DNA of 64,000 nucleotides, taken from NCBI RefSeq assembly GCF_010093535.1, contig NW_022985164.1:1895132-1959131 (forward strand), given 5' to 3'. The position numbers were made by a program, and so were the translations under genes. Shown here piece by piece: positions 22,215-32,174 of the stretch. Source of the DNA: Lindgomyces ingoldianus. Lineage: Eukaryota > Ascomycota > Dothideomycetes > Pleosporales > Lindgomycetaceae. The notes beneath the pieces are model-generated. The model did no database searches. It was not told the origin of the DNA and worked only from the letters and a program-made list of their open reading frames with translations. Numbering within the stretch: the stretch's first letter is position 1; each line of letters begins with the position of its first letter.

Positions 22215-23684
22215 ATGACAGGCAACAGCTTCACTGTCAACGCTCACGAGGACCAGACCTCCCGCGAATACTTCGAGCACTCTAGTGCCCAGCGTGTCAA
22301 CACCGACATCGTCCTCGTACAGTCTCTTCGAACTCAGTACCCTGACCTTGACCTCATTGTTGTGCCTGTCGGCAATTGCAATCTCATCGCCTATGCCTCT
22401 GCTGGCTTTGCAACGGCCACGCCCATCCAAGACTCCACTAAAGACCCAGTCTATGGTCCAGCCCTGTCATGGCGGTCTTACATTCCTCCTGCTCGCCGCC
22501 TTGATAGCTCTTCTGGCGTCATGGCTGAGCGTGTCATTTTTGGAAAATACCTGTACAAATGGGGCAACACCGAATTCATTCTGTATATTGCGAATGGTAG
22601 AGACGGCACGGCCTCTTATCCGGAAATCACGATCCATTACATCCTCACACGAGAGAACCACAAGGTCGATGACTTACTGAAACAAGCAACCAGCTGGGGA
22701 GTCGAGCTGCATAACGAGGTCTGGGTGTTTGATCAGGGGTATTGGCAGAAGAGCCGAGAGCTGTGGGAATCGGTACAAAAGAGCCATTGGGAGGACGTGA
22801 TTCTCGATGAAGACATGAAGAAGTCTCTTATTTCCGATGTGGAGAACTTCTTCGATGGACGCTCGACATACCAGAATCTAAAAGTCCCATGGAAACGCGG
22901 CATCATCTACTACGGGCCACCTGGAAATGGCAAAACCATCTCCATCAAAGCCATGATGCACTCGCTCTACCAACGAGGCACCACAAACTCCAAAATGACT
23001 GTCCCCACACTCTACGTCCGCACCCTCGCCTCCTTTGGCGGTCCGGAATACAGCCTTCGTGCCATCTTCGCCAAAGCCCGCGAGGTCGCTCCCTGTTACC
23101 TCGTCTTTGAAGACCTGGACAGCATCGTCGACGACCGTGTACGCTCCTACTTCCTCAATGAAGTCGACGGCCTCAAATCCAATGACGGCATCCTGATGGT
23201 GGGTTCCACAAACCACCTCGACAGACTCGACCCCGGTATCGCAAAGCGTCCCAGTCGCTTCGATCGTAAATATTACTTTCCGGATCCGGACTTTGCGCAG
23301 AGAGTACAGTACGCTCAGTTCTGGCAGAGAAAACTCAGGCATAACGAGGAGATTGAGTTCCCGGATGATATGTGTCCCGCGGTAGCGAAGATTACGGACA
23401 AATTCTCATTTGCGTATATGCAGGAGGCCTTTGTTGCGGCACTCTTGGCTATTGCTGCGCGCTCCGGCCAAGGTTTGGATCAGCTGAAGTGGTCTGGGCC
23501 GCAAGAGTTACTTCCTACGGGTGACGAACTGTCGGAGTTCCTTGGGAAAACTACACTTAACCATAACGGATATGTAGACGAAGACCCCGCGCTTGGGAAA
23601 CTAGTGCTTTGGCAGGAACTCAAGAAACAAGTCCGTATCCTGCGTGAGGAGATGGACGGGGAGAGTAGTTCGAGAGTAACTTAA
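22215..23684 (+). CDS. AAA ATPase, BCS1-like fungal family
   Basis: Single-exon gene of 489 residues. The AAA core shows Walker A at about residues 234-241 (GPPGNGKT), Walker B at about 295-302 (YLVFEDLD), the sensor-1 region (GILMVGSTNHLDRLDPGI) and arginine fingers in KRPSRFDRKYYFPDPD. The order and spacing resemble BCS1-type and related fungal AAA proteins. The N-terminal 200 residues have no membrane segment or obvious presequence, so this is not the mitochondrial Bcs1 chaperone itself but one of the expanded cytosolic-looking paralogues common in filamentous fungi. Its function is not known to me. The start at 22215 follows a C/A-rich leader (CAGCTACCATG). Confidence 0.85.
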   Translation: MTGNSFTVNAHEDQTSREYFEHSSAQRVNTDIVLVQSLRTQYPDLDLIVVPVGNCNLIAYASAGFATATPIQDSTKDPVYGPALSWRSYIPPARRLDSSSGVMAERVIFGKYLYKWGNTEFILYIANGRDGTASYPEITIHYILTRENHKVDDLLKQATSWGVELHNEVWVFDQGYWQKSRELWESVQKSHWEDVILDEDMKKSLISDVENFFDGRSTYQNLKVPWKRGIIYYGPPGNGKTISIKAMMHSLYQRGTTNSKMTVPTLYVRTLASFGGPEYSLRAIFAKAREVAPCYLVFEDLDSIVDDRVRSYFLNEVDGLKSNDGILMVGSTNHLDRLDPGIAKRPSRFDRKYYFPDPDFAQRVQYAQFWQRKLRHNEEIEFPDDMCPAVAKITDKFSFAYMQEAFVAALLAIAARSGQGLDQLKWSGPQELLPTGDELSEFLGKTTLNHNGYVDEDPALGKLVLWQELKKQVRILREEMDGESSSRVT

Positions 23685-24079
23685 GGCCCAGAATAACGAG
23701 GGGTAATGCCCCGATATCGACATGCGTAGAAGCTAAAGCACAGCGTCAGCTTGCTCAGCTACAACGGAAAACCGAGGATTGCTTGTGATGAGGACATACA
23801 CTGGGCGTGACATGGTATCGTGGATATGTGTAGGGTTGTGGGCTCTCTTTAGTGCTAGCTTATTTTGGACTGGACATGGGGGTGTGCAAACAATACATGT
23901 GAATCTATTTGGTAATAGCCGACTTGCCTAGAGAACACAGCCTAGATGTGTATCTCTAGCTGGAGCTGTGTTCACAACAAGAAGCATCCTTCTTGATACT
24001 TCTTGATACTTCTATATCTCCCCCACTGCTACTACCTGACCCCATGCTCCCCGAGTCCAACCACAGTCATGATCTATCA
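23685..24079. other. Convergent 3' flanks
   Basis: Space between two converging genes. It contains a small tandem repeat (CTTCTTGATA type, about 23990-24012). No gene seen. Confidence 0.35.
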
Positions 24080-25270
24080 TTAAAGCACAGCAAATGCACT
24101 ACAATATGAGACACTACTATCCCTTGGATCAGTAACCAACCCACTCCTCTCATACCTCAAAAACTTAAACTTCCCATCGACATCCCCCTCACCCCCTCTC
24201 TCCACAACATGCTCCACAGCCGCCATAAACACGCCAATAGGATGACGCCCGCAAACTGTATTCCCTGTCTGCTCCAACTGCTCGAGAAAGGCGCCATGGC
24301 TTCCGGTCTCCACCGCATCCATGCTCTCGAGATCAGTCGCTGCGATGCTCTCATGGATTTTATAGGCCGTGGGGACGCTAGAGGAGGGGCGGAGCTGCAC
24401 TGGTTTGGAATTCGGTGGTTGATAGTAGGTGTATCTAAAGCGGGAGCCCCAGTGGCAGAAGTCAGAGCTGATGATGAAGATGTTGGTGGGATCTAGGAGG
24501 TAGGGCGATAGGGCTTCTCCGTAGTGGCGTTCGGTACTGCCCGAAGTGTTGCCGACAAGGAGGGGGATGAGGGTGGGGAATTTGGTGGCGTTGGGGAAGT
24601 TGCTATTGGGGAAATAAATGAGCCTGCTGCTGCTGCTGCTGTTGTTGTTGCCATTGTAGTGGGGGGCGCGTACAGTGACAGCATCTTGTAGATGTAAGGT
24701 AAATGCATCTCCAGGCTGTGCTCGTCGTTGTCTACGTCCCTAGCCATTACCTTAATACCCCAGTCTGCTTTTAGTTTTGATACGGTGCTATCATCAATTT
24801 TGAGGCTCCCTAGAGGGGTGGCGTATGCTGAATATGCAGTTGTCTCGATATCAGTCAAGTAGTGGTGATGCGAGGGGCCGAGGAGAAAGATACGCTCGCT
24901 GCTCGCCAGTTAGTGTACATACCACTCCCTTGGTAGTGGTTGCCAAAGGAGAAGAAGTCAACCCACGCTTTCGACCAGTCCACGCTCTTATAAGCCCATG
25001 CAGCAGCAGGCCCGGAGTATGTAAATCCAGCGTGCCTGCTTAACCATGAGCTTCACATCCCTTCTTCACCGAGCGTTTCGTCGCCTACGGTGCTATGACG
25101 GCTCTAACGCCCTTTTGCGGGATAGACACGGAACCCTGTTGTGAGGATGCGGTGCCGATGGGTGTTGTGGAGGACGGCACGGCGGCCAGCCATTGATCCA
25201 GCTGCCGTGTGAGGGTGGCTTTGTTGTCTGAGTACCAGGACCCTGCATGGGTTGCGGGACGAGTGGCCAT
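24080..25270 (-). CDS. MHO1: MEMO1 family protein
   Basis: Conserved metal-binding protein of the MEMO1/Mho1 family, related in fold to class III extradiol dioxygenases. Exons 25270-25089, 25035-24967, 24898-24674 and 24602-24080 give 332 residues. The start MATRPATHAGSWY matches the family. Metal-ligand regions are all present: PHAGFTYSGPAAA, GPSHHHYLTDIE, DEHSLEMHLPYIYK and SSDFCHWGSRFRY. The third intron lies in a CAG/CAA-rich stretch: a GTACGC donor at 24673, with acceptors at either 24603 (CAATAG, preferred for its pyrimidine tract) or at the end of the CAG run; both keep frame and differ by seven residues. A 7-bp GAGGAGT-type triplet repeat lies in the leader at about 25296-25318. Confidence 0.88.
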
Positions 25271-25874
25271 TAGAGTGCTAGGTGGTGGGATATTTGAGGA
25301 GTGAGGAGTGAGGAGTGACAGCTTCGAGAGCTCCCTGCGGGGCCCAGTATTTCGTGGTGGGGTTGGTTCGCAACAACCCGTGGTGGATGACAACGCATCC
25401 ATGCTGTTAATAGCAGCTTTATGAAGAATAGCGAATCATATGGGTGGATAAAGTAGACGGCGCCACTGCAGTCATAAGACATGTCCTTTCTTTGCATGAT
25501 TCTACGATTTGCACTCCAAGGCTGTTCTGTAGACACGTGACTTGGCGTCGCGTGCATATAACCAACAATGATCTCACGGGCAACGCTTTAACTCGGTCAT
25601 GTTAACGAGAACAGAGACAAAGATGAGGTGGGAAAGCCATTGCTTCAAAATTCGAAAGCTGAGGAGAGCTGAGGTGCATTTGACAGTCAAAAAGGCCCGA
25701 CGCGAGCGCGTCTCGCGACGATGGCTGAAGCGCGCCAGCCTCTCCACATTTCATCATTAAGCATTGACCTCGTCTCACTCCCACCCACCTTCACTCTACA
25801 ATCCCATCTCTTCACCCCACTACAAATCTATTATTGCATCGCTCTATCTCACATTCTATCACAATACCTTCACA
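25271..25874. promoter_or_regulatory. Divergent intergenic region with a G+C palindrome
   Basis: Separates MEMO1 (minus) from the Cys-rich protein (plus). A perfect short inverted repeat, GACGCG-AG-CGCGTC, lies at about 25699-25712 within a CGCG-rich patch. CGCG-type sites can bind cell-cycle or stress factors in fungi, but no factor can be named here. Confidence 0.35.
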
Positions 25875-26602
25875 ATGGGTCTCAAACGCAAGCGATCAAT
25901 GGACGACTCACCCGTCTCAACATCCAGCTTCGCAGCCTCGACCCCCGAAGCCCAGAGCCCAACGCCAATACCGCACCAATTCGACGGCGCCATGGATCTG
26001 GATATATCATCGCATTTCAGCCTTGGGCGGTGGTGGGAATCGCGGCCTGGGCGGCTGTCGTCCTCGGACGTGGGGAGTCGGACGCGTAAGAGGTTCCGCG
26101 ACAATCGGCCAGATGAGCGCGTAATACACGGTATAATATTATCCTCTCAGTATTATGATGGTATGGTTGACTAATGATGCCTCAAGAAAACACTATCAAC
26201 AAACTCTTCTCCGCCCAGCGCAACTATCCACATGCCCAGCCTATCCTCTCCGACTCCGCCCAACTAGCTCCTCAGCACGCGCCAGCCGTCCAGAAATCAA
26301 CTCTCCATGCCTTCTGGAAGCTACCTGCTCCGCCTGTGCAGTCCCATACCATTCAGATTCGACACCACCAGGTGGCTCCACAGACTTGGGATCCTCCGCG
26401 TTGCGACGACTGTGATGGGGTGCTCCAAAGTGAGACCAACGAGATGGAAATCGACATGGAGCTGGATGAATGCGGCTCAAGCAACACATTCGCATGTCGA
26501 GATTGCGGGAAGAATGTCTGTGGCATGTGTGCAGTTGTGTCCAACACGCGACATTGTCTACAGTGTGCAACCACAAGCCGAAACTCCGGGCGGTGGTGGT
26601 GA
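25875..26602 (+). CDS. Cys-rich hypothetical protein with putative zinc-binding C-terminus
   Basis: Two exons (25875-26130 and 26187-26602) give 223 residues. The N-terminus MGLKRKRSMDDSP holds a basic patch suggesting nuclear import. The middle has a conserved-looking block (NTINKLFSAQRNYPHAQPIL, then HAFWKLP). The C-terminus has CxxC pairs, CDDC, CRDC, CGMC and CLQC, with a His in TRHCLQC, so it probably binds zinc in a RING-like or ribbon-like fold. Between them lies an acidic segment (NEMEIDMELDE). The intron has a CTAAT-type branch and ends CTCAAG. I do not recognise a named family; a conserved fungal protein of unknown role is the honest call. Confidence 0.75.
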
Positions 26603-27240
26603 TTCCCCTGAGCGCGGCCACGAGGCCGTGGTTTCGCCCATGGTGCTTACTGTGAAGATCGATAACTTGAGATTGGAATATCCCTTTCGGGAGCTTTTGT
26701 GCGAGTTAAATGGGTCGAATGTAAGGTGTTCGGTGTTTCGGGTCGCTCCTGTATTTAACGATATCCAACGGCTTTGGATTGTGCAGGCGCTGGATTCCAT
26801 ACGAGTGATACGGCATCCCGAGGGAAGGAACATACACTTTGAATTAAACAACTGGACTTTGTACCTTGGTTACTATTCATTCTGACATATACACTGCATC
26901 TTGTCACCTAACATGGAACATGACGGTGTAATTCAGGACGGATATTTGCATCCTATTTACGGTCTAATTTATTCCAATAAGGTGTTTAACAAATGAATTG
27001 TACCCTAATTATGATCTACGGTATGTAATAACATGCTGTAGTAAGCTAGGCTTCTCCCTGTTCACTTGTCCTTCTGCCTTTCTTTCTTCGGGTCCAAAGT
27101 CAGCTTCAGCTTTGTCAACGCACAGCCCTAACTTAATTCTTGGTCCTATCTCTTCAACCTGACAGGGTCAGAAGTGGCTTCGGTAGTGCCCTTTTCTGCT
27201 TTGGAAAACTTTATTTTCCTTGAGGATCCTGGCAATAGTT
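26603..27240. other. Gene-free stretch
   Basis: Contains the 3' flank of the Cys-rich gene. An open frame continuing to 26885 in another register is a shadow with no family features. Nothing else is supported. Confidence 0.35.
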
Positions 27241-28320
27241 TATTCTCCGTTGGACAAGGATGCCGAAGAGATCAGGCTCATCTGACTCCTACCCATTTCC
27301 AACGACCCTGAGCAACCGCAATGCACACTCCCCCAATGCTCCCTCAAACAAGCCCCAGAGTATAAAGCTTTATCGTATTTTTGGGGGAATCCCGACTATC
27401 TCAAGGAATTCTTCTAGATAGAGATTCCATACCAGTTACGAAGAAGCTGCATTCGGCTCTGTTCCATTTATGGCAGCAAACGAGAACTATCATCATGTAG
27501 GTCGACGCTATATGTATTAATCAAAGAGACGGCAATGAAAAGAGCTGGCAGGTACAACTCACGAGAGGCATATATCAACATGCAAGTCACGCCACCGTTT
27601 GGCTAGGACCTTCCAACACCAGTACCGACCTCGCCATGGACTATTTGAAGAGACTTGGAGATCGAGCAATACCCTGCCAACTCGACCGAGACAGTGACGC
27701 TGCTTTCACCCACTAGTCAGAGCTGGCTTCTAAGCCCTTGTCGCGCCGCTCTAAAGGGCTATCTCCAGAAGGCGAGGAAGTATTCGTTTCCCCCAAGCGC
27801 CACGATCCGCAAGAGCCATATAAAGCAATTTCTCTGGCAGAGTTGTATCAGTTATATTACGGCATTAGCGGGAAATATGACTGTTGACTGTTGTTTCCCG
27901 TCCAAGAGATTGAGAATGTGTATACCCTCCCTTGGTGGAGGTCGTACAAGAAATCATAGTTGCTCGAAAGTTGACTTTCAGTGTGGAACTAAAGTCAATA
28001 GCTTTCGTCATATGAGTGCAGCTCTTGAAGCCTGACGGATATTCGAAAAGCTCACCATGATCACTATCCTCATGAAGGATGCCGCACGCACCGAATGCCA
28101 TTGTGCTGTGATGGAGGCGGAATTCTCCAAGCCATCACAAGTAATGTTTGCAATGCGTCAGACTTTTCCTCTTCGTTCATATTCTCTAGATTTCTTGCTC
28201 AAGGCTACCTGCCACTCTCTCTTCCTGGAGGCTAGCGACCCACTTGACAGGGTATTCGGCATCCTTGGCCTGGCTGCAGATTGGCATATCCCCATCGAAA
28301 ACCCCATCTTCTATGAGTAA
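27241..28320 (+). pseudogene. HET-domain (heterokaryon incompatibility) pseudogene
   Basis: Pieces of a HET domain appear in order but in different frames and with in-frame stops: YSPLDKDAEEIRLI, APEYKALSYFWGNP, VDAICINQRDGNEKSWQVQL, GIYQHASHATVWLGPSNTST, NVYTLPWWR, then in a shifted frame VVQEIIVARKLTFSV, and finally DPLDRVFGILGLAADW. The codon before VDAICINQ is TAG where the family has Trp (TGG), a G-to-A change. Further stops follow FTH and GKYDC. Intact relatives control self/non-self cell death on hyphal fusion. This copy cannot make a protein. At least two frameshifts and several stops are visible; no intact C-terminal half was found after 28320. Confidence 0.88.
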
Positions 28321-28980
28321 TCCGCATAATGCCGATTCGAAAGTCCTGCTCAATGAAACAATTAGATATATGGTGTCTGCGTATTCTGCAAGGTTTTGCT
28401 CGGCATTGCGCAAACCCTCTAAGTAGATGAGGACCTCATCTTCGTGAATGGCTCCCCATGATATCAACGTAGATCGAGTAATCTCTCGAATCTTTGTCAG
28501 ATGGGGTAGCCACTCTTCGCAAGGATTGCAATCTCGTCCATCTAGCAACGAGTCGGTCCTGTAAGTGACAGAAGCTTGAAGTATGGCTGGAAGACTAGTT
28601 GAGAACGCAGGTTACGCAGTATGGCTGTCGTTTCGGTTTTAGAGACTTTTCCCAGGTGATTGAATGGATGATAGGGATAACTAGTTGAGTGGTGGTGCCA
28701 GGAGTATTAGCCATAGCGATTTGAGTGGATTTGGAGAGGCATGTCGTGATTTTTGTTAGGTGGGTTGAAGAAGAAAGACTATGTGATAACAATACCAGCA
28801 AGGAGGGGGGAAAGAATGAGAAAGGAACAGTGTCGATGAGAGTGTTTTTTAACCTCGACGTAAATATAGCACAGTATATATTCTTCATATGCGTCCATAC
28901 CCTAGACAATTCGACACATGCGCTGCTCTCATGGATTCCCATTCCTTTTATCCTACCCTGTGGGTTAAGTGTGACCTTTT
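28321..28980. other. Gene-free stretch after the HET relic
   Basis: Probably decayed DNA. A minus-strand frame (28942-28595) starting MGIHESSACV has no family features. No gene supported. Confidence 0.3.
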
Positions 28981-29869
28981 GCTCCCAAGAAAATACCTGT
29001 GCTGTTTAAAGCAGTGGGACTGTCACCTTGAGATGCATCATTAAGAACCGCCAGAGTATTATGGTACATCCTTATTAGGTAGTACACAAGCATTATTAGC
29101 GCCCCGATTACTACGAGGTAAGTAACTTGGAGCTCCTGCATGCTCGGACCAGCATACTCTACCTCCACCTCTGAATTCATGCATGCATCCGATAGTATGT
29201 CAAGGTCTAGCTCCACAAGCTGTGATCGCCATGACTTGTAGGCGTTAGCACTTAGCAGAATTTAAATGCTGTGTGTGAGTCATACCACCGCTTGTTGGCC
29301 TTGCCGCATCTCGACACCCAGGAAATTGCTGAGAGGGCTTCTTTCTCAACTCTCTACCAGCGAGTCATAGTACTCCTTATTACCCCATCCCACTTGTTTC
29401 ATAGCCAAATAAGTCTTCTTCATAGGCCGGTACCGCAACCAATCGACACAGAGACACCAGGTCTCCTTCGGCCTCCCAGCTGCGTTTATAGGCTTGATGC
29501 GCTTGAGAACCGCTTTTAGGTTTGGGAAGGAAGCAGAGAAATCTTGGAAAGGGACTTTTAGTGGTGCGAGGGAGGTTTGGAGGAGTTGGTGGCATGTGAG
29601 GGAGAGGGGGAGGGAGAGCTTTTTGAATGGTTCTGTGTGGTAGAATATTAAGAGGATGAGGTTAGGGGAGGGAGAAGGAAGGGGGAGAGGGGAGGAGTAG
29701 GACTTGATGAATTGGGGGAGTTGGATGATTTACTTTCTGGGGGATCAGGAAAGCCTTCTGATTGGGCATTGTGACAGGGCATATATAGGCTTCGTGAGAT
29801 GTTTATGATGAAGGTTATTAGAAACAGGAATGACACTCGCAAGGTCCCTAGCCCGCTTACGAGGATCAT
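28981..29869 (-). pseudogene. Possible degenerate gene with a C-terminal membrane segment
   Basis: Pieces on the minus strand read like one protein. An open frame (about 29720-29348) contains FPNLKAVLKRIKPINAAGRP and MKQVGWGNKEYYDSLVES, followed by a stop and, in the same frame, SNFLGVEMRQGQQAV. A GTATGA donor and a CTAAC-ACAAG acceptor lead to ELDLDILSDACMNSEVEVEY and the membrane segment VTYLVVIGALIMLVYYLIRM. A 5' part starting at 29869 is Pro/Ser-rich and uncertain. The in-frame stop suggests decay, though a small missed intron would also explain it. Family not recognised. Confidence 0.35.
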
Positions 29870-30502
29870 ATGACTTCAGTGATGTACTGGTGCCAAGGAA
29901 GGAAAGGTATTGCTACTGAACTTATATCCGGCTTCCATTCAATTCCTGAGCCGTTCTAACTTCAACGTTCAGTCTTTTCAGATCTAGGAAGCCTTGTTGT
30001 TCATAGACCTCTTGCTGCTTGTTTTGCAACCTTTTATTCTGGACTCAATCCTGCAGGCACCGGCGGACACCCATCAGTGTTGGCTTCCCTGCTGCTGCTG
30101 CTGCTGGGGGAGATGGCTGTATCGGCTGTCTCAGGGCGATTGATGGTGTTTTGAGCCCACTTGGAATTCTATTGTGGCTAGGGATGTTGTCGGGGCAAAG
30201 AGGTTGGGGTAGAAGTAATCTATGTGATGAGTGAATGAAAGAAAAGAAGGGAAGAAAGAAGCGAATGTTTATGAGAGGATGATCTTTACCCTAACTCTAA
30301 TATCTTACAGATATTGTTATTCGTACACGTACCTCCTTACTAAGCTAAAATCTAGAGCACCCCCTGCTCCCGCGGATACCCACGTCTTTCCACGTGGATT
30401 GATTCTAAATGAAACGTGCATCTTTTCTTCCCCAAAATGACGCCAATCCCTTTCAGCCCCAGACTCTGTATCCAACCTTCCATTCACTTACCACCCCGAT
30501 AT
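29870..30502. other. Gene-free stretch
   Basis: Only short frames. A GCTGCTGCTGCTGCTGC tract lies near 30090-30106. No gene supported. Confidence 0.3.
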
Positions 30503-31215
30503 CTAATCTCCAGCCTTTGCAGCCTCCTCCATTGCTAATACTGCGTTCTCCAGTTCCCGTATCCGCTGCCCCACTCTCCTCTTGACTTCCTCCGCAATAG
30601 CTTTATCCTCGCCCTCGATAATTTCGTTGTAGAATCCAAGCAGTTTATCCAGTTCCTCGCGCGCAGCTTCTCTGTCATCGGGTGCGTAGGTGGTGTTTTT
30701 TTCGGTTTCTTCGGCGGCAATTTCGAATTCGTCTCGTGCTGTACCGTAGCTTCACAAACACAACCTCTTCAGTAACAACAATAGGGGAAGGTTTAAGGAA
30801 ATTTAGGAGGGTTGTTGTGTTGCGCGAGAAAGGCCAAGGAAGACATAACATACAGTTCCCTAATCTCCTCAATCAGCTCCTCAATCCTCTTTGCAGCTTG
30901 AGGATCACTCGCCGCACCGCCCACTTCCTCACTCGGTCTCCATTGTACCCGCGAAGCTGAAAATGTTCGAATAGAAGATAAGGAGTACGGTGTTGTGAAG
31001 CGCGTCCATTGCGCACCGCGCGGTGTTGTAGTAATTGAGACTTGTCTTGTTTGCCTTTGGAAGGGTGTCTGGGACTGCGACGATGGCGAAGGTGAGCGCC
31101 GCTGAACCTGGACTTGCGAGTGTGGGATGTTGCGCGTGAGTTGGCTGGCGGCGGGTTGGAGGAGGGTGGATGTGCGCAGGAGGGTGCGGAGGTGTGCGGG
31201 TGCTCGGGGAGACAT
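30503..31215 (-). CDS. Putative mitochondrial coiled-coil protein
   Basis: Two exons (31215-30854 and 30749-30503) give 202 residues, joined as IEEIRELYGTARDEFEIAAE. The N-terminus is long, rich in Arg/Ser/Thr and free of acid residues (MSPRAPAHLRTLLRTSTLL and onward to RTFSASRVQWRP), a good mitochondrial targeting sequence; RTFSAS resembles a processing region. The remainder is strongly charged and helical-looking (REAAREELDKLLGFYNEII, EEVKRRVGQRIRELENAV), consistent with a coiled coil. No catalytic motif or membrane segment. I recognise no named family. The clean join, presequence and helical tail make it a real gene in my view. Confidence 0.7.
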
Positions 31216-31766
31216 GCTTTATGGGAGGGTTGGTTACAATTACATTTGAGAAGGGGTTTTGCCAGCTGGGTATAGTTGGAATCAGAGTCGGTTGTGAGAT
31301 TGAAGGTGGCAGGTTGGAGATGAGGAAGGCTGAGTAATGGCGTGGGTTCACCAGTCGATGTCATTAAAGGCGGAGATAAGCGGCAGTAAATCCGCGACGT
31401 ATGGCCAATCAGATAACAACATTCAGAACGAATTTGGAGAGCGCTCAGGGGCAGATTCGTGAGGGTATAGTGAGTGGGCACCTTCCACCAGGAATGTAAT
31501 TAGTTCTTTTTAAGTTCTGCCATAAGTCTCTTCTGATCGGTCCTTCGTCGATAAAATGCCATGTTGATAGACAATGCGGCGTGCCACCACTCACAACCCC
31601 GCATCGAAGACCGCTTGTTCCCGTTGACTCTTTTAGTTACCGAGTATTCTTCCCCGCTCTGGCTGACCGGTTCCACACCTGTCCGCGAAGCCGAGTCTTT
31701 TATGAATAATTTACCTTATGATCATATATCTTACAATTTTTGAAAACTAGTAAACTTGCATCCGCC
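31216..31766. other. Intergenic
   Basis: Promoter of the mitochondrial coiled-coil gene and 5' flank of the tRNA. Minus-strand frames here extend past the chosen start of the neighbouring gene and have no family features. Confidence 0.3.
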
Positions 31767-31854
31767 GCGAGAGTAGTCTAGTGGTCATGATGTCTGCTTT
31801 ACATTGGTTAATGTACTGCGCAGAAGGTCGGGAGTTCGATCCTCCCCTCTCGTA
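31767..31854 (+). tRNA. tRNA-Val(UAC) with a 15-nt intron
   Basis: The cloverleaf can be folded by eye. The acceptor stem is GCGAGAG (31767-31773) with CTCTCGT (31847-31853), one G-U at the end. The anticodon stem is TCTGC with GCAGA. The T arm is GGGAG-TTCGATC-CTCCC (31830-31846). The anticodon loop is TTTACA-intron-C, anticodon TAC at 31800-31802. The intron (31804-31818) lies right after base 37, the canonical place, and holds TGTA, able to pair with the TACA of the anticodon region as tRNA introns usually do. CCA is not encoded. Confidence 0.9.
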
Positions 31855-31862
31855 TTTTTTTT
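31855..31862 (+). terminator. RNA polymerase III T-run terminator
   Basis: Eight T in a row immediately follow the discriminator base of the tRNA, the standard Pol III stop signal. Confidence 0.85.
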
Positions 31863-32174
31863 GGGTTATGTTCTCCTTTTATCCTTGCTTAGTAGATGGT
31901 GAGAGACCGAAGAGAGGGTTTTTTTAGTGTTAAAATATGTATTGTGTGGTTTTTGGAAGAGGGAAAGGCCAAGCATCCACTCTGGTCCAATACCATCATA
32001 TCCAGGTGAAAATGCATGACACTTCGTTGGCCTGTAGAGATACGGACCTATGTTTGGTCTGCGTATGGCCTAACCACTTCGATAATATTTAATGTGCAAC
32101 GCTAAAGAGCCCAAGCTCGAATCAATGGCATATCAACGCCGTGCAACGCAAAGCACTCCGAGAAGTCTAAGCAG
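31863..32174. other. Intergenic between tRNA and SRS2 3' end
   Basis: No reading frame or structured element seen beyond the 3' flanks of the two genes. Confidence 0.3.

Noticed and set aside
22878..23342. 154-codon minus-strand open frame
   Set aside because: Antisense to the conserved AAA ATPase core; no family features of its own.
26307..26885. 192-codon plus-strand frame overlapping the Cys-rich gene
   Set aside because: Different register over a supported exon; no motif, and the part beyond 26602 has no splice link or family resemblance.
30929..31481. Long minus-strand frames overlapping the mitochondrial coiled-coil gene
   Set aside because: They use other registers over the same exon and are rich in Pro/His/Ser typical of shadows; only the 31215 frame splices into a sensible second exon.
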